DNA of 64,000 nucleotides, taken from Lachnospiraceae bacterium (GTDB taxonomy: Bacteria > Bacillota > Clostridia > Lachnospirales > Lachnospiraceae). The stretch's first letter is position 1. The number at the start of each line of letters is the position of its first letter. A model generated the notes under the pieces. It saw only the letters and a list, made by a program, of their open reading frames with translations, made no database searches and was not told the DNA's origin. The translations under genes and the position numbers were made by a program. This document shows positions 15,853-26,139 of this stretch, one piece after another. The stretch covers positions 62,001 through 126,000 of the forward strand of contig CABJBM010000010.1 of the NCBI GenBank assembly GCA_902363835.1, read 5' to 3'.

Positions 15853-18800
15853 ATGAAGGTAAAATGGAAAAAAATATGCGGGGTGGCGCTGATTTGTTCT
15901 ATGGTTATGGGAAATCTTACTTATGCAGCTCCTTTGCCCCGGAGTCTTACGCCTGACATGGATCAAAATGATCTGGAAACGATTATAAATGACGGACTGG
16001 TCATGCATTCTTCTTTTGATGAAAGCAGTATATCCGGAAACAAGGTAAAGGACCAGACAGGAAGAGGAAATGACGGAACAATTTACGGTCAGCCCTCCTT
16101 TGTAAAAGGGATCCGGGGCAATGGGGTTTCCATGGATAACGGAACCAAAGCCGGGCAGCCTGATACAAAAGCCGATCAGTATATTACCTATGGCCAAACC
16201 GCTGATTTAAAATTTGGAACCGAAGATTTTTCTCTGTCCTTTTGGATGAAAACGGAAAACCACGGGCAGAATAACGGAACCATTCTTTCCAACAAGAATT
16301 ATTTAAGCGGCAGCAACATTGGCTGGGCCTTTGGCAATTTTAATAATGCCAGCAATGTGGACATGAGAATGAATTTTTCAGGAACAGGAAACAGCCGGGT
16401 GGAATTAAAAGGAATCCCTGCCAATGACGACAAATGGCATCATGTGGCAGGCAGCTTTGACAGGGATGGGGATATGACAGTTTATCTGGATGGAGAGAAA
16501 TATTCGTCTGTTTCTATGACAGGGCACAAAGGAAAATCTGTTGATACGGGACTGGACTTCATTTTAGGCGGCGATGGCAGAGGGTGTTACGGCATGAAGG
16601 ACTATATAATTGATGAACTCCGGGTGTATAAGAAGGCGATCAATGCCTCTGCCGTAAAAACAATTTATGAAGCGGAAGGAGTGATGGCAGTCGTGGAACA
16701 GATGGAAGACCAGCTGGCATCCATCAGGCCGGGGTCCCAATATCCCCTGGACCGGATCAATGCTATGGCAGCTGAAATTGAACGTATAAAGAACTCGCTG
16801 GAGACCATGACAGCCGCCGCAGCCATGGCAGCCGTCAAAAGCCTGAAACAAACCTACAATGAGTTTCTGGAAGGCAGTGAGCCGCTTTCCAGCTTTCAGG
16901 TGGTTTCCGATGTCCATATTAAGTCTGACAGCTTATCAGATGCCAATGCTGCGAATTTCATAGCAGGGTTAAAAGATATGAAAACCATTGCCCCTGATTC
17001 CCTGGGAGTACTGAATTTGGGGGATCTTACACAGAACGGCACAGAGGCCCAGTATAACGGGATCTATAACATCATGGACCAGTATTCTCCGGTTTCTGAT
17101 GATAAGGTCATCATGACCCTTGGAAATCACGATGTCAGGGGATATAATTCTGCTGACTGGAACAAGGATGAAACCATGATCAGCCCATACTGGCCGACTG
17201 CAAAGGCCCTTTATCTGAAAAACAATAAAAGGTATATGCCGGACAACGGCGGAACTCTCTATTTTGACCGGTGGCTGGGAGGGTATCACTTTATTGTGAT
17301 CAATACGGAAAACGGCTTAAAGGATGCCATGTACCTTTCTCCGGAACAGTTAAGCTGGCTGGAAGAAACCATAGCTGAAAATGCCAGCCCTGATAAGCCC
17401 ATATTTGTTATGGGACACAATGCATTAAAGGATACCCACTGGAGAAGCAATATCCTGCTGGATTTCGGCAACCAGGATTCCAGGGTAAAAGAGATATTTT
17501 CCAAATATCCCCAGGTGATTTACATGTCCGGCCACATTCACAATGGATTTGGGGTAGCGGAAGCCATTGACAGGGAATACGGCACATTGATTGACGTTCC
17601 GTCCTATAATGAGACGGAAAACGGAGTAAAGGATGGGGGAATAGGTTACCATGTAAAGATTTATGAAGACAGTGTGGTGTTTAAGGCAAGAAACTTTAAG
17701 ACCTCTGCCTGGCTGCCAGAGTATGATATTACAGTGGATCTTCCCGGCCTTCCTGCTGTGTATAAAAAGGCAAAGAGCTTAAAACCCGGTGATTATACTC
17801 CTGAGTCCTACGGGAAAGTGCTGGAGCTTATGGAAGAAGGGAAAGGAATTTTCCAAAGGGTATACGATCAGAGTAAACTGACCTACGAAAATGTGGCCCC
17901 TCCTGAGGTCAGCCTGTTTACCGGAGAGGTGAGAGATAAGATCAATGAGCTTGGAGCAGGGCTTTCTGAGGCCATGGAAAAGCTTGGATCAACGGAAAAA
18001 GTCACTGTTCCCACTGAGGATATTTACCTTCAGGGAGGGAGTGATGCCGGTAAAACCAGCAGTCAGTACAGCAATTACGATGCTTCCAAGCTAAGAGTCA
18101 AATTCTCCGACGGCCAGCAGAATTATACCAGAAGAACAGTTATGACCTTTGATTTATCAGGAGTGGAAAAAACAACCAGGGAGGCTGATCTTGTGCTTGA
18201 GCTGACCGGTGGAATCAGCAATACCAATCCTGCAAAAGACTTTGTTTCTGCGGAAATTTATGAAGTGAAAAGCGGCTGGAGTTCCGGCGGGGTGACCTGG
18301 AATACAAAGCCGGAGCGATTAAGAGACAAGGCGGATGGAACAATTTCAAAGGACAATATATCCGGTGGAACAGTAACTGCAGATGTCAGTAAAAGCGTGA
18401 GAAATGCGCTGAATGAAGGGAAAACCGCAATTTCCTTTGAAATCAGCTGTCCTGTGGCTGCCAATGACAACATGATTGATTTTTATTCCACAAGGGCAGA
18501 AGGAAAGGAAGGGCCAAGGCTCATCACACGCACAACCGAGACTGAAAAACCGGTTGATCCCCAGTTTCAGGAATTAAGGGATAAATGGCTTGGCACCCTG
18601 CTGGGCGGAGAATTGGACACCAGTAATGAGGCGGTCCGTACCTACATGAAGGGCCTGGATGAAAAAGCCGGAGAATACTGGAACACCATGATAAAAGGGG
18701 ACAACGGATCCAGAACCAATCTCTGGAACGATCTGGATATGAGCTACATCAAAGGGACAGGTGCAGAGGCCAAGGTCCATTCCGGTAATGTGGCTGAGAC

Positions 18801-21800
18801 CTTCTACCGGTTAAAGGATATGGCAATTGCATGGGCAACAAAGGGATGCCAGCTGTACCAGAACGAGGAAGTGAAGCAGGAGCTGATCCTGGCCCTGGAT
18901 TTTATGAATGAACATCACTACAGCAGCAGCGATGAAAAAACCCCGGTGTTTGGAAACTGGTGGCACTGGGAGATCGGAGGGCCCATTGCCTTTCTGGATA
19001 CAGCTCTGATTCTTTATGAGGACCTGACTCTGGAGCAAATCAGCCGATATGCGGCGGCAGTCAGCCGCTTCACCAACGTATGCGACCGTCCCTCAGGTTA
19101 TCCCGGCTCTCCGGCCATGACAGGGGCAAACCTTATTGACAAAGGAATGGTAGTGGTCCAAACTGGTCTTTTGACTGATAACAGGGAAAAACTGGATCAT
19201 GTGAAAAAGGCATATAAAACTGTATTTGAATATGTGACCACAGGAGATGGATTTTATGAGGATGGGTCCTTTATCCAGCACCAGGCCCTGGCCTATATGG
19301 GAGGATACGGTTCCCAGCTGTATGAGAAGCTGAGCATTTTGTTCTCCGTATTTTCCGGCACTGATTTTGAACTGACCTATGAGGATCATGCTGAGCAGCT
19401 GATTTTTGACATGGTATTTAAAGGGATTGAGCCATTTATTTACAATGGCCTGTGCATGGATATGGTATCAGGAAGAGATGTTACAAGAAAAACCTCAAAC
19501 GACAAGGCAAGGGGTGCGGGAATCATGGATGCCATGATGCTGATCGGCGATGCCATGCCGGCAGAGCAGAAAGACCGGTTCAGCCGCATGATGAAATACT
19601 ACATTGGAATGGATGAGGATTATTATTACAGCCACAGCACTCATATCGCTTCCCTGATGAAGGCAAACCAGATCATGAATGACGGTTCCATTGAACCCAG
19701 AAGCGAATATGTGCTTCACAAGCTGTTTGCAGGCATGGATAAGCTGGTACATATTATGCCGGAATTCGGCTTTGCCCTATCCATGCATTCCAGCCGTACC
19801 TATGGGCATGAACTGATCAATGATGAGGGCAAGCGCACCTGGAATATTTCTGACGGCATGACTTACCTTTACAACAATGACAGGGACCAGTACGGGGAAG
19901 GCTATTGGGCTACCGTAGATCCAAAGCGTCTGGCAGGAACCACCACGGAATATGTAACCCGTCCCAATGGAGCCGGTGACCGCACGAAGAATATTTACAG
20001 CTGGGTGGGCGGTTCCAGCCTGGGCAATTACGGCGCGGCAGGAATGCATTACAAAACCCTGGGAAACAGCGGCAGCACCAGGTCAGGTACGGACGCAAAG
20101 AAATCCTGGTTTATGTTTGATAATGAAATCGCGGCAGTGGGAAGCGGGATTACTTCCACCACCGGCAATTATGTGGAGACCATTATTGATAACCGGAGGC
20201 TTAATAAGGCCGGAAGCAATGAAGTGGTGATTGACGGGGAAGCAAGAGACATCAGGGACGATGGAGAGGAAAGTGCGTCAAAGGGAACAAAAATAACCGG
20301 CGCTTCCTGGATCCACCTGGAAGGAAATACGGCAGACTCTGACATTGGCTACTATTTTCCGGAAAAAGCAGATGTTATGGCTTTGAAGGAGAAGAGAACC
20401 GGCAATTGGAATGCCCAGGGAACCACGGAAGGGGAGGAGACAAACCAGTTTGCCACATTCTGGTTTGACCATGGAAAAAAGCCGTCCAATGCGGATTATT
20501 CCTATGTAATTCTTCCTGGAAAAACGGCTGAGGAAACTGCGCAGTACTGCGAAAACCCGGACATTGTGGTTCTGGAGTGCAGCGAGGATGCTCATGCTGT
20601 AAGAGAAACCACACTGGGAATCACAGCAGTGAATTTCTGGAACAACAAGACAACAACTGCGGCAGGGATCACATCAAATAAAGCCGCATCAGTAACGGTG
20701 GAGATAAACGGGGGTGAGGCAGTCATAGGGGTGTCTGATCCCACACAGGAAAACAACGGAACCATTGAGCTTTCTCTTCCATACACAGGCGGAGATATAA
20801 AAGAATCTGATGCCAATGTAGAGGTGCTTCAGAAAACTCCGTTTATCAAGCTGTCGGTCAGAACTGCCGGGACGGCAGGGCAGACCAGCAGGATCACATT
20901 AAAAGTGGTGGAGCCTGAAAAATGTGAAATCATCGGCCTTTCCAGAGAATTCGGCTTAATTAGGGCAGAGCCTGGAACAAAATTTGGGGATTTGCAGCTT
21001 CCCGAAACAGTGGAGGCTTATGACAACACCGGAGGCATTCATACCCTGGATATTTTGTGGGAGAGAGGGGATTACCAGAAAGACGTAGTGGGAACCTATG
21101 ATTTAACAGGACAGCTGGTATTACCTGAGGGACTCTATAATACGGCAGGGTTTGCCGCATCGATTTTAGTCCAGGTGGGAGATGAATCCGCACGGTCCAT
21201 TGATGATGTGTATGTGCAGGGCGGATCAGATGGTGACAAAAATTTCAGCGGTTCCTCCAGCCTGATTGTAAAAAATGATGCGGGAGCGCAGAATTATACC
21301 AGAAAATCCCTTATGAAGTTCAGCCTGGATCAGGTGCCGGAAGAAACCCAGGCAGTTTACTTAACCTTTGAGCTTGCCGATACGCCAAGTGCGGATTTTA
21401 CCAGTGCGGATATTTATCAGGTGGAAAATGACTGGAAGGGGACGGAGGTAACCTTTAACACCTTCCCGGCCCGCATTGGCACAAATCCGGTAGCTTTCTT
21501 TACAAAAACCATGACATCGGAGAGTCTGATACAAAAGCTGGATGTGACGGAAGCAGTTGGCAGGGCTAAAAAAAATGGGGATTCGGAAATTTCCTTTGAG
21601 ATCAGCATACCAACGGCAGCAAAAAATAACTATGTGGGAATCCACTCTTCCAGAACCAATAAAGAGGGAGCCCAGAAGCCTTCGCTGGTATGGAAATCCG
21701 ATTATGTACCGGAAAAGATAATAAAAAAGAATTTAAGCTTTGTTGTTGATCTGGCTTCCGCCATTGATGCCGGGGATTACAGCAATGTGGATGAGGCTGG

Positions 21801-21924
21801 ACTGGCACAGCTGATTGACGAGGCAAAACGCGTTCTCCAGGATCCTGATGCGGAAATGGAAGAAATTCATGAAATGGAGAGGCGCCTGACTCAGGAACTG
21901 GCGAAATATAGAAGGATATTGTAA
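15853..21924 (+). CDS. Secreted polysaccharide lyase family 8 enzyme with LamG, metallophosphoesterase and DNRLRE modules
   Basis: A 2023-residue exported enzyme. After a signal peptide (1-25) come a LamG-like lectin fold (about 50-276), a short helical stretch, and a calcineurin-type metallophosphoesterase (about 347-623) with all motifs visible: SDVHI, GDLTQNG, GNHD, MGHN and SGHIHNG. Next are DNRLRE module 1 (about 717-896) and a PL8 lyase core from about 903. In the PL8 core Asn1093, His1143 (DGSFIQHQ), Tyr1152 (GGYG), Arg1208 and Arg1212 have the same spacing as Asn349, His399, Tyr408, Arg462 and Arg466 of pneumococcal hyaluronate lyase, with an offset of two for the arginines. An Ig-like domain, DNRLRE module 2 (about 1778-1950) and a FIVAR-like tail follow. 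Predicted substrates are hyaluronan or chondroitin, cleaved by beta-elimination. The phosphoesterase inside the same chain is unusual. Confidence 0.92.
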   Translation: MKVKWKKICGVALICSMVMGNLTYAAPLPRSLTPDMDQNDLETIINDGLVMHSSFDESSISGNKVKDQTGRGNDGTIYGQPSFVKGIRGNGVSMDNGTKAGQPDTKADQYITYGQTADLKFGTEDFSLSFWMKTENHGQNNGTILSNKNYLSGSNIGWAFGNFNNASNVDMRMNFSGTGNSRVELKGIPANDDKWHHVAGSFDRDGDMTVYLDGEKYSSVSMTGHKGKSVDTGLDFILGGDGRGCYGMKDYIIDELRVYKKAINASAVKTIYEAEGVMAVVEQMEDQLASIRPGSQYPLDRINAMAAEIERIKNSLETMTAAAAMAAVKSLKQTYNEFLEGSEPLSSFQVVSDVHIKSDSLSDANAANFIAGLKDMKTIAPDSLGVLNLGDLTQNGTEAQYNGIYNIMDQYSPVSDDKVIMTLGNHDVRGYNSADWNKDETMISPYWPTAKALYLKNNKRYMPDNGGTLYFDRWLGGYHFIVINTENGLKDAMYLSPEQLSWLEETIAENASPDKPIFVMGHNALKDTHWRSNILLDFGNQDSRVKEIFSKYPQVIYMSGHIHNGFGVAEAIDREYGTLIDVPSYNETENGVKDGGIGYHVKIYEDSVVFKARNFKTSAWLPEYDITVDLPGLPAVYKKAKSLKPGDYTPESYGKVLELMEEGKGIFQRVYDQSKLTYENVAPPEVSLFTGEVRDKINELGAGLSEAMEKLGSTEKVTVPTEDIYLQGGSDAGKTSSQYSNYDASKLRVKFSDGQQNYTRRTVMTFDLSGVEKTTREADLVLELTGGISNTNPAKDFVSAEIYEVKSGWSSGGVTWNTKPERLRDKADGTISKDNISGGTVTADVSKSVRNALNEGKTAISFEISCPVAANDNMIDFYSTRAEGKEGPRLITRTTETEKPVDPQFQELRDKWLGTLLGGELDTSNEAVRTYMKGLDEKAGEYWNTMIKGDNGSRTNLWNDLDMSYIKGTGAEAKVHSGNVAETFYRLKDMAIAWATKGCQLYQNEEVKQELILALDFMNEHHYSSSDEKTPVFGNWWHWEIGGPIAFLDTALILYEDLTLEQISRYAAAVSRFTNVCDRPSGYPGSPAMTGANLIDKGMVVVQTGLLTDNREKLDHVKKAYKTVFEYVTTGDGFYEDGSFIQHQALAYMGGYGSQLYEKLSILFSVFSGTDFELTYEDHAEQLIFDMVFKGIEPFIYNGLCMDMVSGRDVTRKTSNDKARGAGIMDAMMLIGDAMPAEQKDRFSRMMKYYIGMDEDYYYSHSTHIASLMKANQIMNDGSIEPRSEYVLHKLFAGMDKLVHIMPEFGFALSMHSSRTYGHELINDEGKRTWNISDGMTYLYNNDRDQYGEGYWATVDPKRLAGTTTEYVTRPNGAGDRTKNIYSWVGGSSLGNYGAAGMHYKTLGNSGSTRSGTDAKKSWFMFDNEIAAVGSGITSTTGNYVETIIDNRRLNKAGSNEVVIDGEARDIRDDGEESASKGTKITGASWIHLEGNTADSDIGYYFPEKADVMALKEKRTGNWNAQGTTEGEETNQFATFWFDHGKKPSNADYSYVILPGKTAEETAQYCENPDIVVLECSEDAHAVRETTLGITAVNFWNNKTTTAAGITSNKAASVTVEINGGEAVIGVSDPTQENNGTIELSLPYTGGDIKESDANVEVLQKTPFIKLSVRTAGTAGQTSRITLKVVEPEKCEIIGLSREFGLIRAEPGTKFGDLQLPETVEAYDNTGGIHTLDILWERGDYQKDVVGTYDLTGQLVLPEGLYNTAGFAASILVQVGDESARSIDDVYVQGGSDGDKNFSGSSSLIVKNDAGAQNYTRKSLMKFSLDQVPEETQAVYLTFELADTPSADFTSADIYQVENDWKGTEVTFNTFPARIGTNPVAFFTKTMTSESLIQKLDVTEAVGRAKKNGDSEISFEISIPTAAKNNYVGIHSSRTNKEGAQKPSLVWKSDYVPEKIIKKNLSFVVDLASAIDAGDYSNVDEAGLAQLIDEAKRVLQDPDAEMEEIHEMERRLTQELAKYRRIL

Positions 21925-21940
21925 GCAGCAGGAGGAAATG

Positions 21941-22966
21941 ATGAAACAGAAAGCGCGCAGATGGTATGTGATAATGGGAATGGTTTTAATCATGATTTTG
22001 TTCATAGCAGGGATCTGGCGGCTGAAAAAGCCTTCCCAGGAAGTGGTGAAGCTGGGAGGCTGCACCATTACCCAGGACCATCTGGCGCTTTATGAAAATG
22101 ACTGCAGGGCTGAGGTTACGTCTTATTTTTATAATAAGTATCAGCTGGATCCAAACGACGACGGGTTCTGGGAAACACAGATCAACGGAGAGACTCCGGG
22201 AGAGGTATTAAAGCAGAAGGCAATGGACCGCCTTGTCTTTGACATGGTGGAACGGCTGAAGGCCTCCCAATATGGGATTTCTGCGGATATAACCTTGAAG
22301 GATATAAAAAAGTCCCTGGAAGAAGAGAACAAGAGGCGGCAATCCTCCGCAAACATTTCTTACGGTCCCGGCCAGTATGGACTGATGGAGTATATTTCCA
22401 GGACTCAGATGGATATAAGGGATGAACTGAAGGGAAAGCTCATGGAGGGAAGGCTGAAGCCTTCCCAGGAGCAGTTAAAGGAGCTTTACGCTGATGCTGA
22501 TCCAACCCTGTTTGACAAAGGCTGCAAAGCCAGGATCGGAATCTATATGTATTACGGCATGAAGTCAGGAGAATATCCGGAAGCATTGAAAAATGCCTGG
22601 AGCCTTGTGGAGAAAGGATCAGCAGATGGAAAGGAGCCTGAGGACATCATCAGTGAAATCAATGAACAGTGGAATGTAAACCTGGAGTACGAGGAAGTGG
22701 AGTATGATACGGCTGATTTTCCCAGGGACAACCAGGAAATGGCATGGCTGGCGGAGCAGACCCGGTTTATGGAGCCCGGGCAAATCAGCGGCGTATTGGA
22801 CTATGGAGCCTCTCGGGGAATCTTAAAGGTACTGGATAAGCAGGACTATGGAACGGCGGAGTATGAGGAGTCGGTGACTCTTTTAAGGAATATGTGGCTG
22901 GAAAAAGCCTACCAGGAATACATAGAACAGTGTATGGAGGAATACGGTTATTCAATAAAACCATAA
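21941..22966 (+). CDS. Membrane-anchored SurA/PrsA-like foldase-type protein
   Basis: About 341 residues. A single N-terminal hydrophobic helix (about residues 8-26) without a lipobox anchors an extracytoplasmic, mostly helical protein. The pattern VVKLGGCTITQDHLALYENDC, followed by long charged helices and a C-terminal helix, resembles the N-terminal chaperone part of SurA/PrsA peptidyl-prolyl isomerases, but I do not see a clear parvulin catalytic domain. Two adjacent ATGs (21938, 21941) follow GGAGG; the second has better spacing. It begins 14-17 bases after the PL8 lyase gene, so it is probably co-transcribed and may help fold or release the two giant exported proteins. That role is inference. 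Confidence 0.75.
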   Translation: MKQKARRWYVIMGMVLIMILFIAGIWRLKKPSQEVVKLGGCTITQDHLALYENDCRAEVTSYFYNKYQLDPNDDGFWETQINGETPGEVLKQKAMDRLVFDMVERLKASQYGISADITLKDIKKSLEEENKRRQSSANISYGPGQYGLMEYISRTQMDIRDELKGKLMEGRLKPSQEQLKELYADADPTLFDKGCKARIGIYMYYGMKSGEYPEALKNAWSLVEKGSADGKEPEDIISEINEQWNVNLEYEEVEYDTADFPRDNQEMAWLAEQTRFMEPGQISGVLDYGASRGILKVLDKQDYGTAEYEESVTLLRNMWLEKAYQEYIEQCMEEYGYSIKP

Positions 22967-23145
22967 AGATTGATGTGAAAAAAATAACAAACTTTAAGAT
23001 AAATATCTGTTTGTTGTGATATGGGCAATGGATCCGGAATACCAGAAGAGAAAATACTGAAACCCTTATGACAGGGAAAAGCTGAGGGGAACCGAGGCTG
23101 GGTATGGATACAGGTAACCGTAAAAATTCCTATGGAGTATTAAGT

Positions 23146-24753
23146 ATGTATCGAATCATGATCGTAGACGATGAACCGCTGATTCTGGCAGGGGTCACTT
23201 CCCTGGTTAACTGGGAAGAGCATCAATGCAAAATAGTCAGAAAAGTTTCCAACGGCCGACAGGCTCTTGCACAAATGGAGACTCTTAAGCCGGATATTGT
23301 AATAACGGATATTAAGATGCCTGCCATGGATGGGATCAGTTTTATGAAGGCCTCTATAGAAAACGGATATACTTCCTCTTTTATTCTCCTGACGAATCTG
23401 GAGGAATTTTCTCTGGTGAAAGAAGCGCTGCGTCTGGGAGCGGTTGATTATCTTATAAAGCTTGAGCTTGATGAAATGGCATTAATCGGGGCATTGGAAA
23501 GAGCCAAGGAAAGATGCAGTCTCAGCCATCGTAAGATGCTGGCAATGGAAGACGGAGAAGTAACCGCGGACGAACGCATTCAGAATTACTTCAGACACAT
23601 TTTGATTTGCAATCCGGATGCACATCCGGATGAAGGGCTGTCTGCCATGATCCGGGAACGTTATCCTGGCCTTCTACTGATGCTGATTCATTTTAATTAT
23701 GGATTTGAAGGATTTTCCCAGGAATTTTCCAGGGAGGATCAGAAGAAAGTCATGAATTTTGCGGAAAATATTATTCATGAAATGGTAAAGGGATTTTTTG
23801 ACAGAAGCTGCCTTTTGAGAAAGGAACAAAATGGTTTTATCCTGGTTCTTTCTCTGGAGGGAATGAATGATTATAAGGAACAGGTTGAAGCAATGAGCAT
23901 CAAATTCCGCAAGGTGATAAAAACTTATTTTGAGGTTCCCGTGACCATTACGGTCAGCCGTCCGGTAAGGGAGGCGGATGAGATCCAGGACCTTCTTTAC
24001 CAGGCCATGAGTGATATGAATGATGCGTATTGTGAAAACCCTGACAGGATTGTTTTTTATTCGGAAGGCTGCAAAGAACATTTCGGCCGCCGCAGCTTTA
24101 ATATTAATTTTTTAAAGAAAGAATTAACAGGAATTATCCGCCAAAATGACCGGAAGGGCTTTTCTGCCATTATGAACCAGATCATTGAGTTGTTTGTCCA
24201 GTGTAAGCCTTCCCGTTCACAGGCGGTAAATGGGTGCAGTAATCTTTATTACTTTATTACATTCCTGCTGGAGGAAAGGGAGGACCAGAGCTTTCCCTAT
24301 ATTTTGGATGTGGCGGGGCAGTTAAACAGGCTGACCGACTTAAGCGCCGTGATTGCCTGGCTGGAATGGTTCCGGGACCAGGTAGCAGAAGCGCTGGAGG
24401 CTTATAAGGAAAGCAGGAAGGACAAGTACATTGAATTGGCTCTGGAATATATCAGGGAGCATTATAAGGAAAAGATAACCTTAAACCAGATGTCTTCCCT
24501 GCTGAATATCAGCCAGGGGCATTTAAGCAGCATTTTTAAAAAACAGACGGGAAAAAACTTTTCAGATTATGTAACCGAGATTAAAATTGAAAAGGCCAAG
24601 GAACTGATCGAAACGTATCAATATATGATGTATGAAATTTCTGATATGCTTGGTTTTGACACGCAGTACTACTTCAGCGCCGTATTTAAAAAGATTACGG
24701 GTTATACTCCAAAAGAATATGAGAATATGACAATAAGAAAAAATTGCTCTTAA
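23146..24753 (+). CDS. YesN-type response regulator with AraC DNA-binding domain
   Basis: The receiver domain (residues 1-125) has the acidic pair Asp8-Asp9, phospho-acceptor Asp55 in TDIKMP and the conserved Lys in DYLIK. A middle region of about 290 residues is of the kind seen in YesN-like regulators. The C-terminal AraC helix-turn-helix pair (about 425-535) ends with GFDTQYYFSAVFKKITGYTPKEY. I chose ATG 23146 because GGAG lies 8 bases upstream and the receiver fold begins at once; an ATG at 23104 is possible. Such regulators usually pair with a YesM-type sensor kinase, but none is adjacent. The position after the lyase cluster suggests it controls extracellular polysaccharide use. Confidence 0.88.
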   Translation: MYRIMIVDDEPLILAGVTSLVNWEEHQCKIVRKVSNGRQALAQMETLKPDIVITDIKMPAMDGISFMKASIENGYTSSFILLTNLEEFSLVKEALRLGAVDYLIKLELDEMALIGALERAKERCSLSHRKMLAMEDGEVTADERIQNYFRHILICNPDAHPDEGLSAMIRERYPGLLLMLIHFNYGFEGFSQEFSREDQKKVMNFAENIIHEMVKGFFDRSCLLRKEQNGFILVLSLEGMNDYKEQVEAMSIKFRKVIKTYFEVPVTITVSRPVREADEIQDLLYQAMSDMNDAYCENPDRIVFYSEGCKEHFGRRSFNINFLKKELTGIIRQNDRKGFSAIMNQIIELFVQCKPSRSQAVNGCSNLYYFITFLLEEREDQSFPYILDVAGQLNRLTDLSAVIAWLEWFRDQVAEALEAYKESRKDKYIELALEYIREHYKEKITLNQMSSLLNISQGHLSSIFKKQTGKNFSDYVTEIKIEKAKELIETYQYMMYEISDMLGFDTQYYFSAVFKKITGYTPKEYENMTIRKNCS

Positions 24754-24833
24754 ACATGTTTTCCGGCCTTGTACTGCCAGTCCAATGCCCATGGAGGTCC
24801 CTGATTCCTCAATTGTAAAAATAACAAAAGTTC

Positions 24834-24862
24834 GTGACAAACCCGGAAAAATCAGATAAAAT
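24834..24862 (+). promoter_or_regulatory. Promoter of the LacI-type regulator gene
   Basis: GTGACA at 24834-24839, a 17-base spacer, and TAAAAT at 24857-24862. It sits 35 bases before the start codon at 24897. Confidence 0.55.
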
Positions 24863-24896
24863 AGGGTTAAGAAAGGGCTTTCAAGGGTGATGATTG

Positions 24897-25886
24897 ATGA
24901 ATATTTATGATATTGCGGCAGAAGCGAAGACCTCCATATCTACAGTTTCCCGTGTTTTGAACAATAAAGGAAATGTGAATCCGGAGATACGGAAGCGGGT
25001 GGAACAAGTGCTTAAGAAATACGACTATAAACCCAGCGCCATTGCAAGGGGGATGGTTTCAAAGACCATGAAAAGCATTGCCATCCTGACCGTAGATGTG
25101 AGAGTGACCCATTATGCCCGGACCATTTATGTGATTGAACAGGAGTTCAGCAACAGAGGATATAATGTGACGGTGTGCAATACAGGCGGTTCCATAGAAG
25201 AATGTGAAAAATACATGGAAATCCTGTCAGAAAAACAGATTGATGGGATCGTACTCATTGGTTCTGTGTTCAATGAGTTGATCAACTATCCTGGTATTAC
25301 TTCCAAAATAAAGGATATTCCCGTAATAGTGGCCAACGGCAAGGTGAACCTGCCTAATTTTTATTCGGTTCTGGTGGATGACACAAAAGGAATCAGGACG
25401 GCAGTGGACTATCTGTATGAAAGAGGCCACCGGGAACTGGTTTATATTTATGATATGGAAACTGACAGTGGGTGGGCAAAGCGTCAGGGATTTTTGGAAG
25501 CCATGAAGCTTCATGATATCCCGGAGGCGGAAAAGCGGGTGATATCCAGCAAACACGGACTGGAAGGCGGACTAAAAGCGGTGGACTCCCTGTGTTCCTC
25601 AGGTATTGGTTTTACCGGTGTGGTGTGCGGAGAAGATATTACTGCCATTGGCGTGATGAAGGGCTTAAAAAAACGGGGCTTTTCCATCCCGGATCAGGTG
25701 GTGATCACAGGATACAACAATTCACCGGATTCTCTGATCTGTGAGCCGGAGCTTACGACCATTGACAATAAACCGGAACTGTTGGGCGGGTTATGCGCCC
25801 AGCTTTTGCAGGATGTTTTAGAAGGAAAAATATCAGCTTCCAGCCTTGCAATCCAGCCGGAACTGATTGTGCGGGGAAGCACATGA
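24897..25886 (+). CDS. LacI family transcriptional regulator
   Basis: An N-terminal LacI helix-turn-helix (NIYDIAAEAKTSISTVSRVLN) is followed by the hinge helix (YKPSAIARGMVSK) and a periplasmic-binding-protein-like sensor domain (residues 60-329, with DGIVLIGS, VDDTKGIRTAVDYLYERGHR and ITGYNNSP). The ATG at 24897 is 9 bases after AAGGG; a TTG codon directly before it could also start. It lies upstream of the 3-dehydro-L-gulonate dehydrogenase operon, whose promoter overlaps a perfect LacI-type palindrome at 26140-26151. It is therefore the most likely local repressor of that operon; the ligand would be a pathway sugar acid (inference). Confidence 0.9.
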   Translation: MNIYDIAAEAKTSISTVSRVLNNKGNVNPEIRKRVEQVLKKYDYKPSAIARGMVSKTMKSIAILTVDVRVTHYARTIYVIEQEFSNRGYNVTVCNTGGSIEECEKYMEILSEKQIDGIVLIGSVFNELINYPGITSKIKDIPVIVANGKVNLPNFYSVLVDDTKGIRTAVDYLYERGHRELVYIYDMETDSGWAKRQGFLEAMKLHDIPEAEKRVISSKHGLEGGLKAVDSLCSSGIGFTGVVCGEDITAIGVMKGLKKRGFSIPDQVVITGYNNSPDSLICEPELTTIDNKPELLGGLCAQLLQDVLEGKISASSLAIQPELIVRGST

Positions 25887-26102
25887 CAGGAGTGGAATTT
25901 TAGACAGGACAAGTTAACAATAAAAACGCTTTCTGATATGCGGTAGCTTATTTTCTGGTAACAGTTGGAGATGAGCACCGCATTTTTTTGGAAAAACAAG
26001 AAAACGCTTTTTTACATGAGATGATTATATAAATATTTTACAAAAATAAAACCAAAAAAATGTATAAAATATACTAATTTAAGAAGATTAATCAGGTTTG
26101 TA

Positions 26103-26130
26103 TTGACATATAGGTTAGAGATGCTATAAT
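26103..26130 (+). promoter_or_regulatory. Strong sigma-A promoter of the gulonate operon
   Basis: Perfect TTGACA (26103-26108) and perfect TATAAT (26125-26130) with a 16-base spacer. The deduced start near 26137 lies against the operator GAAAGCGCTTTC, so a bound repressor would block transcription. Confidence 0.85.
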
Positions 26131-26139
26131 GAAAAACAA

